From Chloroflexota bacterium (GTDB taxonomy: Bacteria > Chloroflexota > Anaerolineae > Anaerolineales > UBA11579), in the NCBI GenBank assembly GCA_023485685.1, contig JAMCZK010000004.1, forward strand, positions 1 to 63,928: DNA of 63,928 nt, in the 5' to 3' direction. Shown one piece after another: positions 34,310 through 43,430 of this stretch (positions within the stretch are counted from its first letter, which is position 1; every line of letters starts with the position of its first letter). Position numbers and translations under genes: made by a program. Under the pieces are notes generated by a model. It was given only the letters and a program-made list of their open reading frames with translations, ran no database searches and was not told where the DNA came from.

Positions 34310-34418
34310 GCTCTGAGCCAGGTGGGGAAATTCACTGTTCAAAAATGAAGGTTTTTGCCCTACAATGCATCTAATTGTTATGTAATTCGCCTTAGCACAA
34401 GAAATAGTGAGGAGGAGT

Positions 34419-36794
34419 ATGAACAATCGAATAGCTAAGTTCGCCAACGCGCTATTCATCGTTGCCGTGCTGGCTGTAGCCTGCTCACCCGGCGGCGCCA
34501 CCGAGCCGGAAACAGCCAGTGGCAATCAGCCTGGAGAACCGGTCTACGCCCAACTGATCTTTGACTGCAACACTGGCGATGCCCTCCCCTCGGAAGGCAA
34601 TCTCATTGAGCCCGACGGGGGCTGCGACAGCTGGGAGATCAACCGTTACGAGCGCCCATTCAACGCGGAAAGCCAGGACACGTTCTTCCCGGACCTGGAC
34701 ATTCTTTCCGCCGAACTGGGCACTGATGGCACCTGGTTCTATGCTCGTTTATCCATTTTCAACGTAAACGAAGACAGTGGCTACCTGGATGGCACTTATG
34801 CTGTGGAACTCGACCTGGACCTCGACGGGCGCGGAGACGTACTCATCCTCGCTAACAAGCCCGGCCAGCAGGCCACGGAAGATTGGACTGTGGCCGGCGT
34901 CCAATTCTATGGTGACGGTAACAATGACGTGGGCAACGCGGTGCCGCTTTCCCCAGACCCACCCAGCCAATCGAATGGATATGACACGCTGGTCTTTGAT
35001 GAAGGTGAGGGAGAGGACCCAGGGTTGGCATGGATGCGGCTGCATCCTGGCAAACCCGCTGAACTTGAACTCGCCTTTAAGGCAAGCAGCATCTACTACT
35101 CTCCCAGCTTCAAATGGTGGGTATGGTCGGATCTGGGCGTGAATGACCCCACCGGCGCAGACTATCACGATACCTTCGATCACCCGGACGCAGGCGACCC
35201 CATCTTGGGGCAAACTTATTTTCCCTCCAAGGCCATCTTCGAATTGGACAACACCTGCGCGTCTATTTGGGGGGCTCAACCAGGGGATGACCCCGAATTG
35301 TGCGTGAATGACGATTCGGTGGAGCCGCCAGTCACCCTATCCACTCCCACTCAACCTACTGCGCCAGCCGAGACTATAACCTCAACGCCTGGTGATGAGA
35401 CCGCCACGTCCACTCCCACCGAACCGACGGTGACTCCATGTGTAGTCGCAGATCAGCAAGTGGGTGCAACCCCGGAAACATGTACCCCCACGCCAACTCC
35501 GACGAAAACCGAAACACCGACCTCAACACAGACACCGACTGATACTGCCACGCCAACTCAAACAGAAACACCGTGTGTATCATTCAATCCAAATCAGACG
35601 GCTGGCATTCCCCCCACCACCTGTACCCCCACTGCTACTCCAACCAACACATCGACGAGCACTTCCACACCAACAGCCACTCCGTGCGTACCATTTGCAG
35701 CTACAGCAAATATCCCAAACACTTGCACGCCAACCCCAACCCCGTCGGAGACCCCAACGACCACGCCAACAACTTGCTACAGTCTCTCCAACTATTTAGC
35801 CGCGGCGATTGTAGCTACATGCACTCCCTCACCCACTCCGACACCCAGCGCAACGTCCACTCAGTGCCCAGAGTTCAACCCCAATTCCACTGTCCCGCAA
35901 ACAGCGCCATGCACGCCAACGCCAACCGATTGTTATGCACCGGTCATTGCTGGCGCAGCCAACCAGATCGCAACCTGCACCCCCACTGCAACTCCATCAC
36001 CGACAGAGTGTGTAGTGCCCTACGCGTTTGCCGTGATCAACTGCACGCCTACACCCACCTTGACACCAAGCGCCACGCCAACTTTGTGCACTAGTCTCAG
36101 CAACAATACGACGGCTCCTTTGCCGGTACCATGCACGCCAACGCCCACTGACTGCGTAGCGATTAACTTCGCAGCGGTGGCTGTATCTAACTGCACGCCA
36201 ACACCCACGCCCACCTTGTGTGTAGTAGGAACAATCATCGGGTACGATGAAGCGGGCGCCCCCATCTACGCCTACGAGGAGTGCACGCCGACGCCGACCC
36301 CAACGGAATGCTTCGGCTATGCGAACGAAAAGTGCACCCCTACACCCGAAATTGCAGCGATGATGGTCTTCCCCGAGCAAGACACGAATTGCCGCCGCTC
36401 CACAGATTCCAATTCGCAAATTATCGACACTCTCAAGAAAAGCGTTGGCTACATCCCTCTCGGTCGCACGCCGGATAACCTCTTCATGCTGTTCCGCGGC
36501 CCGGTGACCAACCAGCGATGCTGGGCGCCCACTTTCCTGTTCTTTGTCCCATTTGGTCCTCTGAACCAGGTGCCTGGTGAGGAACTGCCGGACATCAGTT
36601 ACCCAACCCCGACGCCTATCCCAACGAATGTGCCCAGGCAGGCAACGTCTACTTCGGCTAGCCAGTCCCAGCAGCCAACTGCAACCCCGTCAACACCTCA
36701 GTGCAGTGATGGCAGAGATAACGATGGGGACGGCGCCATTGACGGTCGCGATAAGCAATGCTCCAGCGGCTCAGATAATAACGAATCGAATTAA
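34419..36794 (+). CDS. Large lipoprotein with Cys-loop/TPTPT repeat stalk
   Basis: 791 residues from the ATG at 34419, preceded by GAGGAGG. Lipobox LAVAC with Cys22. Residues about 35-285 form a beta-rich domain (VELDLDLDGRGDVLILANKP, LELAFKASSIYY) with the look of a carbohydrate- or DOMON-type binding domain. Residues about 320-650 contain some eleven units of the form Cys, 8-20 mixed residues, Cys, then TPTPT. Then come an SH3-like block (DTNCRRSTDSNSQIIDTL, MLFRGPVTNQRCW) and QCSDGRDNDGDGAIDG, both shared with the anti-sigma protein upstream. I infer a cell-surface protein on a rigid, disulfide-punctuated stalk; the ligand is unknown. Confidence 0.85.
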   Translation: MNNRIAKFANALFIVAVLAVACSPGGATEPETASGNQPGEPVYAQLIFDCNTGDALPSEGNLIEPDGGCDSWEINRYERPFNAESQDTFFPDLDILSAELGTDGTWFYARLSIFNVNEDSGYLDGTYAVELDLDLDGRGDVLILANKPGQQATEDWTVAGVQFYGDGNNDVGNAVPLSPDPPSQSNGYDTLVFDEGEGEDPGLAWMRLHPGKPAELELAFKASSIYYSPSFKWWVWSDLGVNDPTGADYHDTFDHPDAGDPILGQTYFPSKAIFELDNTCASIWGAQPGDDPELCVNDDSVEPPVTLSTPTQPTAPAETITSTPGDETATSTPTEPTVTPCVVADQQVGATPETCTPTPTPTKTETPTSTQTPTDTATPTQTETPCVSFNPNQTAGIPPTTCTPTATPTNTSTSTSTPTATPCVPFAATANIPNTCTPTPTPSETPTTTPTTCYSLSNYLAAAIVATCTPSPTPTPSATSTQCPEFNPNSTVPQTAPCTPTPTDCYAPVIAGAANQIATCTPTATPSPTECVVPYAFAVINCTPTPTLTPSATPTLCTSLSNNTTAPLPVPCTPTPTDCVAINFAAVAVSNCTPTPTPTLCVVGTIIGYDEAGAPIYAYEECTPTPTPTECFGYANEKCTPTPEIAAMMVFPEQDTNCRRSTDSNSQIIDTLKKSVGYIPLGRTPDNLFMLFRGPVTNQRCWAPTFLFFVPFGPLNQVPGEELPDISYPTPTPIPTNVPRQATSTSASQSQQPTATPSTPQCSDGRDNDGDGAIDGRDKQCSSGSDNNESN

Positions 36795-36816
36795 ATGAGA
36801 TTGGCAACCAGACTAA

Positions 36817-36846
36817 AAGAGGTGGGCGCAAGCGCCCACCTCTTTT
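36817..36846 (+). terminator. Terminator after the TPTPT lipoprotein
   Basis: AGAGGTGGGCGC and its complement around a two-base loop, followed by TTTTTCTTT. It closes the sigma/anti-sigma/lipoprotein run. Confidence 0.9.
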
Positions 36847-36912
36847 TCTTTGCTTTGTGCTCATGCAACCCGGTTTCAAAAACAGTAAAATACTTTGGTC
36901 CCTTTCTCCATT

Positions 36913-38214
36913 ATGTCGACGAATCTAAGCCCCACCCAGCCCCATCGGAGCCAACCCGAGAGTCTGCAAGTCACGCGGCCAACAGCTGCCGCACCGCGTC
37001 GCCCGAATCCGGCTGGCGCGGGCAGCGGCAAGAATCCGCCGCCGTCTCAGAACAATCGACCTGGCTGCATCCGCGGATTTTTTCGTTCCCCCGTTGTAAT
37101 TGCTATCTTCAGTGTGCTGCTGGCGCTGTTCCTGGTTACTGCGGCCAGCGCCGCAGTCGGCTGGACGGTGGGCTCAGGGGAATACAATGCCACGGCCACC
37201 ATGGAGGCTGGCTTTTACATGCTAGACCAGTACAACCTGGCTCTAGCAGATGTGGAAGCTGGCAACCTCTCCCTGGCTCGCCAGCGCCTCGAATACATTT
37301 ACGCCCAAGACCCCGAATTCCTCGATGTGCGCGAGCAACTGGTGCAAGTTTTGCTGGCGCTGGGGTCCAGCATACAGCCGACTATCGGCGGGTTGCCAAC
37401 GGAGACTCCCACCCCCACTCAAGACCCGCGCCCCAAAGAAGAATTGTTCACCGCGGCGAAATCCTTGATTGCCGCGCGTGACTGGACGGCCACCATAGAT
37501 ACCCTGCTGGCATTGCGCAAGGCCGACCCAAATTTTCACACCGCCGATGTGGACGGGCTGCTGTATGCCGCGTTGCGCAATCGCGGGGCGCAGAATATTC
37601 TGGAATTAGGTTTGTTCGAGCCGGGACTTTACGATTTCTCTTTGGCGGAGGCCTTCGGTCCGCTGGATGCACAGGCCGAAAACTATCGTACTTGGGCGCG
37701 TCTGTATCTATTCGGTAATGCCTTCTGGCTCGCCTATCCCCAAGACGCGGCTTATTACTACGGTCAGGTGGCCTCATTGGCGCCCAATCTCACCGACGCG
37801 TCCGGCATGTCGGCCTTCTCGCGCTACTGGCATTCACTAATCCATTGGGCAGATCAGTTGGCTGCGGACGAAGATTGGTGCGGCGCATACGAGCAATACC
37901 TGGTGGCGCTGGCGGCCCGATCTGACGGAGAGTTGCAAGCGCAGGCCAACCAGGCGCAGGAGATGTGCATCGGGCCGACGGATACGCCGGCTCCTTTTCC
38001 AAGCGCGACGATACCTCCGGCTGCTACATCCACGCCAACCTTCACCGGAGTGCCACCCAGTGACACGCCGGGGCCTACAGTGACGCCCAGTAATACACCG
38101 GGGCCCACCGAGGCGCCAACTAATACGCCTGAGCCCTCAACGGCGATAACTGAACCCGCAACAAATACACCCACCGATACGCCAACGGCTACGCCTACAA
38201 CCCAGTCACCCTAA
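36913..38214 (+). CDS. Membrane-anchored TPR-like protein with TP-rich tail
   Basis: 433 residues from the ATG at 36913. A Pro/Arg-rich cytoplasmic part is followed by one membrane segment (VVIAIFSVLLALFLVTAASAAVG) near residues 58-80. The outer part has TPR-like helix pairs (LALADVEAGNLSLARQRLEYIYAQDPEFLDVREQL, then LFTAAKSLIAARDWTATIDTLLALRKADPNF) and ends in about 80 residues of Thr/Pro/Ser repeat. No enzymatic motif. The TP tail is like that of the upstream surface proteins; it may be an envelope assembly or scaffold protein. It is followed after three bases by the LCP gene. Confidence 0.7.
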   Translation: MSTNLSPTQPHRSQPESLQVTRPTAAAPRRPNPAGAGSGKNPPPSQNNRPGCIRGFFRSPVVIAIFSVLLALFLVTAASAAVGWTVGSGEYNATATMEAGFYMLDQYNLALADVEAGNLSLARQRLEYIYAQDPEFLDVREQLVQVLLALGSSIQPTIGGLPTETPTPTQDPRPKEELFTAAKSLIAARDWTATIDTLLALRKADPNFHTADVDGLLYAALRNRGAQNILELGLFEPGLYDFSLAEAFGPLDAQAENYRTWARLYLFGNAFWLAYPQDAAYYYGQVASLAPNLTDASGMSAFSRYWHSLIHWADQLAADEDWCGAYEQYLVALAARSDGELQAQANQAQEMCIGPTDTPAPFPSATIPPAATSTPTFTGVPPSDTPGPTVTPSNTPGPTEAPTNTPEPSTAITEPATNTPTDTPTATPTTQSP

Positions 38215-38217
38215 AGA

Positions 38218-39621
38218 ATGGCTCGCTTCAAACTCCCCGCGTTCGTGCAGCGCAATCGCCGACTTTCGTGGATCGCCCTGGCGGTTTTCGTCGTGTCCGC
38301 GTTGGCAATAATTCCTCTGACTTTTTCCTTTGCCCACTATGCAGCCACCGCGCCGCGCGGCCTGTTTGGCTTTCCCGACCTTGCTGCCGGACAACAGGCT
38401 CAAGGCACTTTGAGCCTAGATACTCTTGCCACTCCCGGGGGATTCACGCTACCCGAACCCTGGAGCGGCGCCGAACGTGTCACGGTTCTTGTGATGGGAT
38501 TGGACTACCGAGATTGGAGCGCAGGCGAAGGAGAAGGGCCTTCGCGCACAGACACCATGATCCTGTTCACAATAGACCCGGTGACCAAGACAGCCGGCAT
38601 CCTCTCTATCCCGCGCGATTTGTGGGCAGTGATCCCCGGGTTTACCCCGAATAAGATCAACACGGCTCATTATTTTGGAGAGCTGTACAAAGTCCCCGGC
38701 GGCGGCCCGGAGCTAGCCATGCGCACCGTTGAACAGACCATCGGCGTCCCCATCGATTACTACGCCCGTATCGACTTCAACGCCTTCGTAAATTTCATTG
38801 ACTTGATTGACGGCGTGAAAATCAACGTACCCACTGCCATCACCGTGGATCCGCTGGGGGCCGATACCAAACCCAAGAACCTCAAGCCTGGCGTGCAATT
38901 GCTGCCCGGCGCCGTTGCGCTAGCCTATGCGCGCGAGCGCCATGTGGAAGGCGGCGATTTCTCCAGGGCCGAACGCCAACAGCAGATCGTGTTGGGTATC
39001 CGCGACCGTATCTTGGAATTCGATTTGCTGCCGGGACTCATCGCCAACGCCCCGCAGATCTATGCCGAGTTGTCATCAGGCATCACTACCAACCTCTCGC
39101 TTGATGATGCCATCCAATTGGCGGTGCTCGCCAGCCAGATCGAGGCCGCCGATATCAAGCGAGGCGTAATCGATGAGCAATACGTGATATTCGGGCGTTC
39201 CCCCGACGACCTTTCCATCCTGATCCCAATCCCAGATAAAATCCGCGAACTGCGCGATGAAATTTTCACCGGCAACACCAGCCTCGGTCCGCTCACACCC
39301 GGCAGCCCAGAAGAGCGCATGGCCGCAGAAGCCCCGCGCATCTCCATCCAAAACGGCACCTCGGACGGCAGCCTGGGCGCCCGCACGCAGGATTTCCTGG
39401 CCGGCCTCGGCGCGAATATTGTCGAAGTACGCAGCGCCGATGTTGCGTTGAGCCAGACGGTGGTGGTGGACCACACCGGCAACCCATACACGCTCGCTTA
39501 CCTCGCACAACTCATGGGGGTCAAAAACGCCCGCATCATCCACGAATTCGACCCCAATAGTTCGGTGGATGTGGAAGTACGCCTAGGCGCCGACTGGCTG
39601 AACAACAACTCTTTACCGTAA
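38218..39621 (+). CDS. LytR-CpsA-Psr (LCP) family protein
   Basis: A 467-residue protein with one membrane segment near residues 18-38 and an extracellular LCP domain: VTVLVMGLDYRD, SRTDTMILFTIDPVTKTAGILSIPRDLWAVIPG, KINTAHYFGE, FVNFIDLIDGVKINVP and LAYARERHVEGGDFSRAERQQQ, the last with the Arg residues that bind the polyprenyl pyrophosphate. A LytR_C domain follows from about residue 375 (ISIQNGTSDGSLGARTQDFLAGLG). LCP enzymes attach glycopolymers from lipid carriers to the cell wall or proteins. Confidence 0.9.
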   Translation: MARFKLPAFVQRNRRLSWIALAVFVVSALAIIPLTFSFAHYAATAPRGLFGFPDLAAGQQAQGTLSLDTLATPGGFTLPEPWSGAERVTVLVMGLDYRDWSAGEGEGPSRTDTMILFTIDPVTKTAGILSIPRDLWAVIPGFTPNKINTAHYFGELYKVPGGGPELAMRTVEQTIGVPIDYYARIDFNAFVNFIDLIDGVKINVPTAITVDPLGADTKPKNLKPGVQLLPGAVALAYARERHVEGGDFSRAERQQQIVLGIRDRILEFDLLPGLIANAPQIYAELSSGITTNLSLDDAIQLAVLASQIEAADIKRGVIDEQYVIFGRSPDDLSILIPIPDKIRELRDEIFTGNTSLGPLTPGSPEERMAAEAPRISIQNGTSDGSLGARTQDFLAGLGANIVEVRSADVALSQTVVVDHTGNPYTLAYLAQLMGVKNARIIHEFDPNSSVDVEVRLGADWLNNNSLP

Positions 39622-39640
39622 TTTATCGCCTAACAAGCAC

Positions 39641-39646
39641 TATAAT
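39641..39646 (+). promoter_or_regulatory. TATAAT box 9 nt before surE (leaderless)
   Basis: A consensus -10 ends nine bases before the surE ATG at 39656, with no ribosome-binding site in the gap. Confidence 0.6.
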
Positions 39647-39655
39647 TCGCTGCCC

Positions 39656-40471
39656 ATGGCCCAAAACGGAAGACCTCAGATCCTGCTTACCAATGACGAT
39701 GGCATCAATTCGCCAGGCCTGTGGGTGGCCGCCGAAGCCCTCTCCGGGCTTGGCTACGTTTGGGTTGCCGCGCCCCGCGAGCAGTCCTCCGGCATGGGGC
39801 GCAGTATGCCGCCCACCTCGGATGGCATTATCACCACCCAAACGATCACCATCCACGAAAAAGAATGGACCATTTATGCTGTTGGCGGTACCCCAGCGCA
39901 AACGGTGCAGCATGCCATCTTAGAGATCATGCCCTCCCCGCCAGACCTGGTGGTGGCGGGCATCAACTATGGCACCAACTTTGGCACGGGTGTCACCATC
40001 TCAGGAACAGTCGGCGCTGCCATGGAAGCAGCATCGCACAACATTCCTTCGCTGGCCATCTCGCTGGAGACAGAGCATAAGTACCACCTCAGTAATTCCA
40101 AAGAAGTCGATTTCAAGGCCGCCGCGCACTTTACAGCCTTCTTTGCCAGGAAGCTACTAAACAACGCGCTTTCCCCTGAAGTGCAAGTGTTGAAGGTTGA
40201 AGTTCCCTCTGATGCTACGCCCGAGACTCCCTGGATGCTGACTCGGCTCTCGAAGCTGCGCTTCTATCTGCCCACCGCGCCCAAGCGCAAATCCTGGGAC
40301 GAGCCTGGTTCCACCGGCTACGAGCAAGTGCCCGAGGCCAGCATCTTCGCCGAAGACACGGATGTGTATGCGGTCATCGTCAAACGCCAGGTGGCGGTGA
40401 CTCCCCTCACCCTGGATATGACTTCGGGAGTGCCGTTCGAGGAATTGAACAAACAACTGCGCGATCCCTAA
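39656..40471 (+). CDS. surE: 5'/3'-nucleotidase SurE
   Basis: A 271-residue metal-dependent phosphatase that removes phosphate from nucleoside monophosphates. ILLTNDDGINSPGLWVAAEAL holds the Asp14-Asp15 metal ligands, VAAPREQSSGMGRSM the Ser-Gly loop, GTPAQTVQHAIL and VVAGINYGTNFGTGVTISGTVGAAMEA the remaining active-site loops. It is monocistronic with a leaderless-type promoter, 34 bases after the LCP gene. Confidence 0.95.
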   Translation: MAQNGRPQILLTNDDGINSPGLWVAAEALSGLGYVWVAAPREQSSGMGRSMPPTSDGIITTQTITIHEKEWTIYAVGGTPAQTVQHAILEIMPSPPDLVVAGINYGTNFGTGVTISGTVGAAMEAASHNIPSLAISLETEHKYHLSNSKEVDFKAAAHFTAFFARKLLNNALSPEVQVLKVEVPSDATPETPWMLTRLSKLRFYLPTAPKRKSWDEPGSTGYEQVPEASIFAEDTDVYAVIVKRQVAVTPLTLDMTSGVPFEELNKQLRDP

Positions 40472-40499
40472 TCGCCCTTAACGCCTCTGGGGAATTCGA

Positions 40500-41616
40500 A
40501 TGAAATTCCACCTATCTCCGGTTGTTGTTAATATAAGCATTCTACTTATCCTGGTGTTAGCAACGCTTCTGCGCCTGATCAATGCGGAGAGCGATCCATT
40601 TTGGGTTGACGAGAGAGGGCATCTCGAAGTAGCGCTGTCTGCTGACATATCGGACTTGTTCACCGGCGTCCGCGAGCATGCGGCCGCGGCCCCCCTGGAC
40701 TATCTGCTACTAAGGTTTTACCAACGCCTAACTGGAGCCGAAACACGCTTTGAGTTAAGGCTGCCCTACGTTTTCTATGGCTTGCTAAGTGTGTATCTGA
40801 TCTATCAATTGGGACGGCTAATCTTTAATCCCATTATTGGCCTGATCGGCGCATATACAATGAGCATTTCTGCCTTTCATGTCTATTATTCTCAAGAAGT
40901 ACGGTTCTATTCCCTTTCTGCGTTGATTGGACTATTGAGCACGTTACTCTTTCTAACCGCTTGGAAAAGGCCTTCTTGGCTCAGATGGGTTCTATGGGGA
41001 TTCGTTTGCCTCCTTGGCCTATACACTCACTATTTTTTGGCCCTTGTTTTTTTCGTTCAATTGGGCTGGTTGCTGGCAAATGAATTCGGGAAACGACCCG
41101 ACCCCAAATCTAAACTTTTCAAAAGCCTTTTTTTGCCTTGTGTAGTTTTTACAATCTCATTATTGGCCTTTTTGCCATGGTTCCTGTGGGCCGCGAATGC
41201 GCCTCTAAATAATTTTCCTGAACTAGGTATTTCATTCGGCCAGGCATTGTTCATTTTTATCTCCGCCCTCGGACCGTCTCTGGCATTCCTGGTATTCAGT
41301 CCATTCGGTGTATTTTTCGAAAAAAGAAAGTTGGCTTCTGCTGAGTTTGTCATTCGCCCCTTTCCTCGGTGTTTATATTGCCGACAACTTAGCTGGGTAT
41401 TTCTTCAACGCCCGCCAGGTAATTTTTGCATTGCCGTTCTCGATCCTCCTGAGTTCGGCTAGCCTGATTTATTTTGCTTCAGCGGTTTCATCGGCTGCAG
41501 AGAAGCCAGACAAAGCACATTTGAAACCTTTGCTTGTAGCTACCGGCTTATTACTTATATTAGTGTTCACCTGGGCTAATAGCGTTCAAATTTGGGATTA
41601 TTTCACCCAAGCATAG
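40500..41616 (+). pseudogene. GT39-like membrane glycosyltransferase, frameshifted
   Basis: The N-terminal 280 residues are a GT-C mannosyltransferase-type protein: DPFWVDERGHLEVAL with the acidic loop-1 motif, APLDYLLLRFY, about eight membrane segments and ISAFHVYYSQEVRFYSL. At the six-A run 41320-41325 the frame is lost: the first frame ends at 41462, while the next frame continues LLLSLSFAPFLGVYIADNLAGYFFNARQVIFALPF to a stop at 41614. One A fewer would restore a single 371-residue product. Either a real mutation or a sequencing error in the homopolymer is possible. GC content is lower than in the neighbours, suggesting transfer. Confidence 0.75.
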
Positions 41617-41636
41617 CTACGCGAGAAATCAAAATA

Positions 41637-42377
41637 TCAGCCGGCATTGGGCCTGGCCTTCGCCATACCGCCATACCGCCACTTCACCTGCCAGACCCGC
41701 CAGGCAGCCTCCAACTGCACCCGGAAATTCATCTTCGACTCCCCCCACTTGCGGTCGGCGAAATAAATGGGCACTTCGCCAAAGCGGCAGCCCCTCAAGT
41801 GAGCCAGATAGAGCAACTCAACCAGGAACACATACCCGTTGGAGACCACTTGCCGGTATGGTATGCGCTCCAGCATCTCGCGGCGCCAGAGCCGGAAACC
41901 CCCGGTCACGTCGGCGACAGGGAGACCCAGCAGGCTGCGCGCGTAGAAATTGGCCCAGCGCGAGAGCGCCTTGCGCCAAAGCGGCCAGCGCTCGTCCACG
42001 CCGCCGCCGGGAATATAACGTGACCCCAGGGCCAGGTCGCAGGTTTCCAGTTTAGCGACTAAGGCAGGCAGTTTCTCTGGCGGATGCGAGAAATCGCAAT
42101 CCATTTGGCCGATGGCATCCGCGTCTCCTCGCAGTGCATGATCGAAGCCGAACAGGTAGGCGCGGCCCAGGCCGCGGGGACCCCTGCGATGTAGTACCTC
42201 GACACGTCCCGAAAATTGCTGGGCGAGATCTTCAGCAACTTCTCCTGTGCCATCGGGCGAATAATCATCGACAAAAAGTAAATGCAAATCAGGCAGCCCC
42301 AATTCGAAAAGAACTGGAACCAACCGCGGGAGATTCTCGGCCTCGTTGTAAGTAGGCAGGACTAAGGTAATTTTCAA
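41637..42377 (-). CDS. Polyprenol-phosphate mannosyl/glucosyltransferase (GT2)
   Basis: A 246-residue GT2 enzyme like dolichol-phosphate mannose synthase: LVLPTYNEAENLPRLV, LLFVDDYSPDGTGEVAEDLA, GLGRAYLFGFDHA, GQMDCDFSHPPEKLPAL (Asp-x-Asp metal motif) and VADVTGGFRLWRREML. It loads a sugar onto polyprenyl phosphate at the inner membrane face. No C-terminal membrane segments are present. The convergent GT39-like gene is the kind of enzyme that would use such a donor, so the two may once have been functional partners. Confidence 0.88.
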   Translation of the reverse strand: MKITLVLPTYNEAENLPRLVPVLFELGLPDLHLLFVDDYSPDGTGEVAEDLAQQFSGRVEVLHRRGPRGLGRAYLFGFDHALRGDADAIGQMDCDFSHPPEKLPALVAKLETCDLALGSRYIPGGGVDERWPLWRKALSRWANFYARSLLGLPVADVTGGFRLWRREMLERIPYRQVVSNGYVFLVELLYLAHLRGCRFGEVPIYFADRKWGESKMNFRVQLEAAWRVWQVKWRYGGMAKARPNAG

Positions 42378-42386
42378 ATCAACCAG

Positions 42387-43022
42387 CTAACTGATGGGCT
42401 CTTTTTGGATCACAAAGCGGCACACGTCGCCGCCCGCGGCCAGGCATTCGGCTTCATCCACACGGAATTCACGGCCGCTGGAAATCCGATTCAACGCTTC
42501 TTGCAAGATGCCAACCATCATGAAGCAGACGGGTCTTTTCTCCCCGGAACGACCCCAGCAGACTGCGTTCCGGTGAACAAGGTAATAAAATTCGTGTGCT
42601 TTCTCCTCAACGCTACTGCACTGGTCGCTCAGGTCAGAGAAAATGCGCGCAATGGCCAAAAGCCCGACCTTCAGCTTCAGATTCATCGGCAGCTTCTTGA
42701 AGGCCATCGCCTCTACGCCAGCCAGCGCGCCGAAATGGCTAAGCGCATTGGCGAAGACAGTGCGTCCGGCACGCAGCGCCAGGCCGCGCCCGCCGCGCGG
42801 GCCGTAGAGCTCCTCAAGGCCGAGGTTCAGCGCACCCATCTCGGCAAAATCGAATCCGCGCTCGAGATTAGGTGCTGGATAATTCCCTATAAGATATTGC
42901 AAATGCGCGAGAGCAAGCAAACTCTCCATCCCCTTTGGAGTCAGCAATTCTTCAACTGTTTCGAGCGTTATGCGGGCTAATCGATTCGGAAGCGTATACC
43001 CGCTCTGTGGAATGACTTCCAT
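42387..43022 (-). CDS. V4R-domain-like protein
   Basis: A 211-residue protein whose C-terminal half has the 4-vinyl-reductase (V4R) domain layout: RPVCFMMVGILQEALNRIS followed by VDEAECLAAGGDVCRFVI, where two Cys can bind metal. V4R domains bind small hydrophobic ligands and are common sensor modules. The N-terminal helical part (LITPKGMES-like LLTPKGMESLLALAHLQYL) resembles heme-NO-binding-like folds of archaeal and chloroflexal homologues. It is directly upstream of the polyprenol transferase and downstream of a roadblock protein; the roadblock/V4R pairing suggests a signalling pathway. Confidence 0.65.
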   Translation of the reverse strand: MEVIPQSGYTLPNRLARITLETVEELLTPKGMESLLALAHLQYLIGNYPAPNLERGFDFAEMGALNLGLEELYGPRGGRGLALRAGRTVFANALSHFGALAGVEAMAFKKLPMNLKLKVGLLAIARIFSDLSDQCSSVEEKAHEFYYLVHRNAVCWGRSGEKRPVCFMMVGILQEALNRISSGREFRVDEAECLAAGGDVCRFVIQKEPIS

Positions 43023-43031
43023 TCGCCCCCG

Positions 43032-43403
43032 CTAAAGCAAAGCTTGCAGGTCGGCCACCACGTGGCGCAATTCGAGCAACAACAAGCCGAGGCGCGCTTC
43101 CTTGCGCGCCATCACGGTTAGCACGGCATTTGGCCCGGCCGCGGTGAGCAGCGCGTAACCTTTCGACCCTTTAATGTAGACCTGTTCCATTTTCCCGCGG
43201 CCCAGTTCTTCGGCGATGCGTTCACCGAGCGAAAGCATGGCGGCAGACATGGCTGCCACGCGATCTTCCTCGATTGGAGGAACGAGGACTGCGGCGATGC
43301 TCAAGCCATCGGGACTCACGATGGCCGTCCCCTCGATTTCCGGTGTGGAGCTTTGCAACGCGCCCAAACGGTCAACGAGTTCCTGGGTTCGAGACGTATT
43401 CAC
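43032..43403 (-). CDS. Roadblock/LC7-domain protein (MglB-like)
   Basis: A 123-residue roadblock/LC7 protein: IEGTAIVSPDGLSIAAVLVPPIEEDRVAAMSAAMLSLGERIAEEL, VYIKGSKGYALLTAAGPNAVLTVMARK. These domains form dimers that act on Ras-like small GTPases (MglB-MglA). No such GTPase gene is in the window. It precedes the V4R gene by nine bases on the same strand, and a triple RTTAATC motif lies in front of it. Confidence 0.85.
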   Translation of the reverse strand: MNTSRTQELVDRLGALQSSTPEIEGTAIVSPDGLSIAAVLVPPIEEDRVAAMSAAMLSLGERIAEELGRGKMEQVYIKGSKGYALLTAAGPNAVLTVMARKEARLGLLLLELRHVVADLQALL

Positions 43404-43430
43404 AAGTTCTCTGCAATGGTGGATCTTTTT

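Noticed and set aside
34419-36794. CRISPR array or DNA tandem repeat in the TPTPT region
   Set aside because: The repeats are at protein level (Cys-loop-TPTPT) with varied DNA and irregular length; there are no constant direct repeats with spacers. No CRISPR array was seen anywhere in the window.
41319-41330. Programmed ribosomal frameshift at the A-run
   Set aside because: The shift needed is +1 at GAAAAAAG, while A-run programmed shifts are usually -1 and have a downstream structure or upstream Shine-Dalgarno, neither of which is visible. A mutation or sequencing error is simpler.
41308-41616. Separate 102-residue gene after the GT39-like gene
   Set aside because: Its sequence is the natural continuation of the glycosyltransferase membrane region, so it is the second half of a frameshifted gene.
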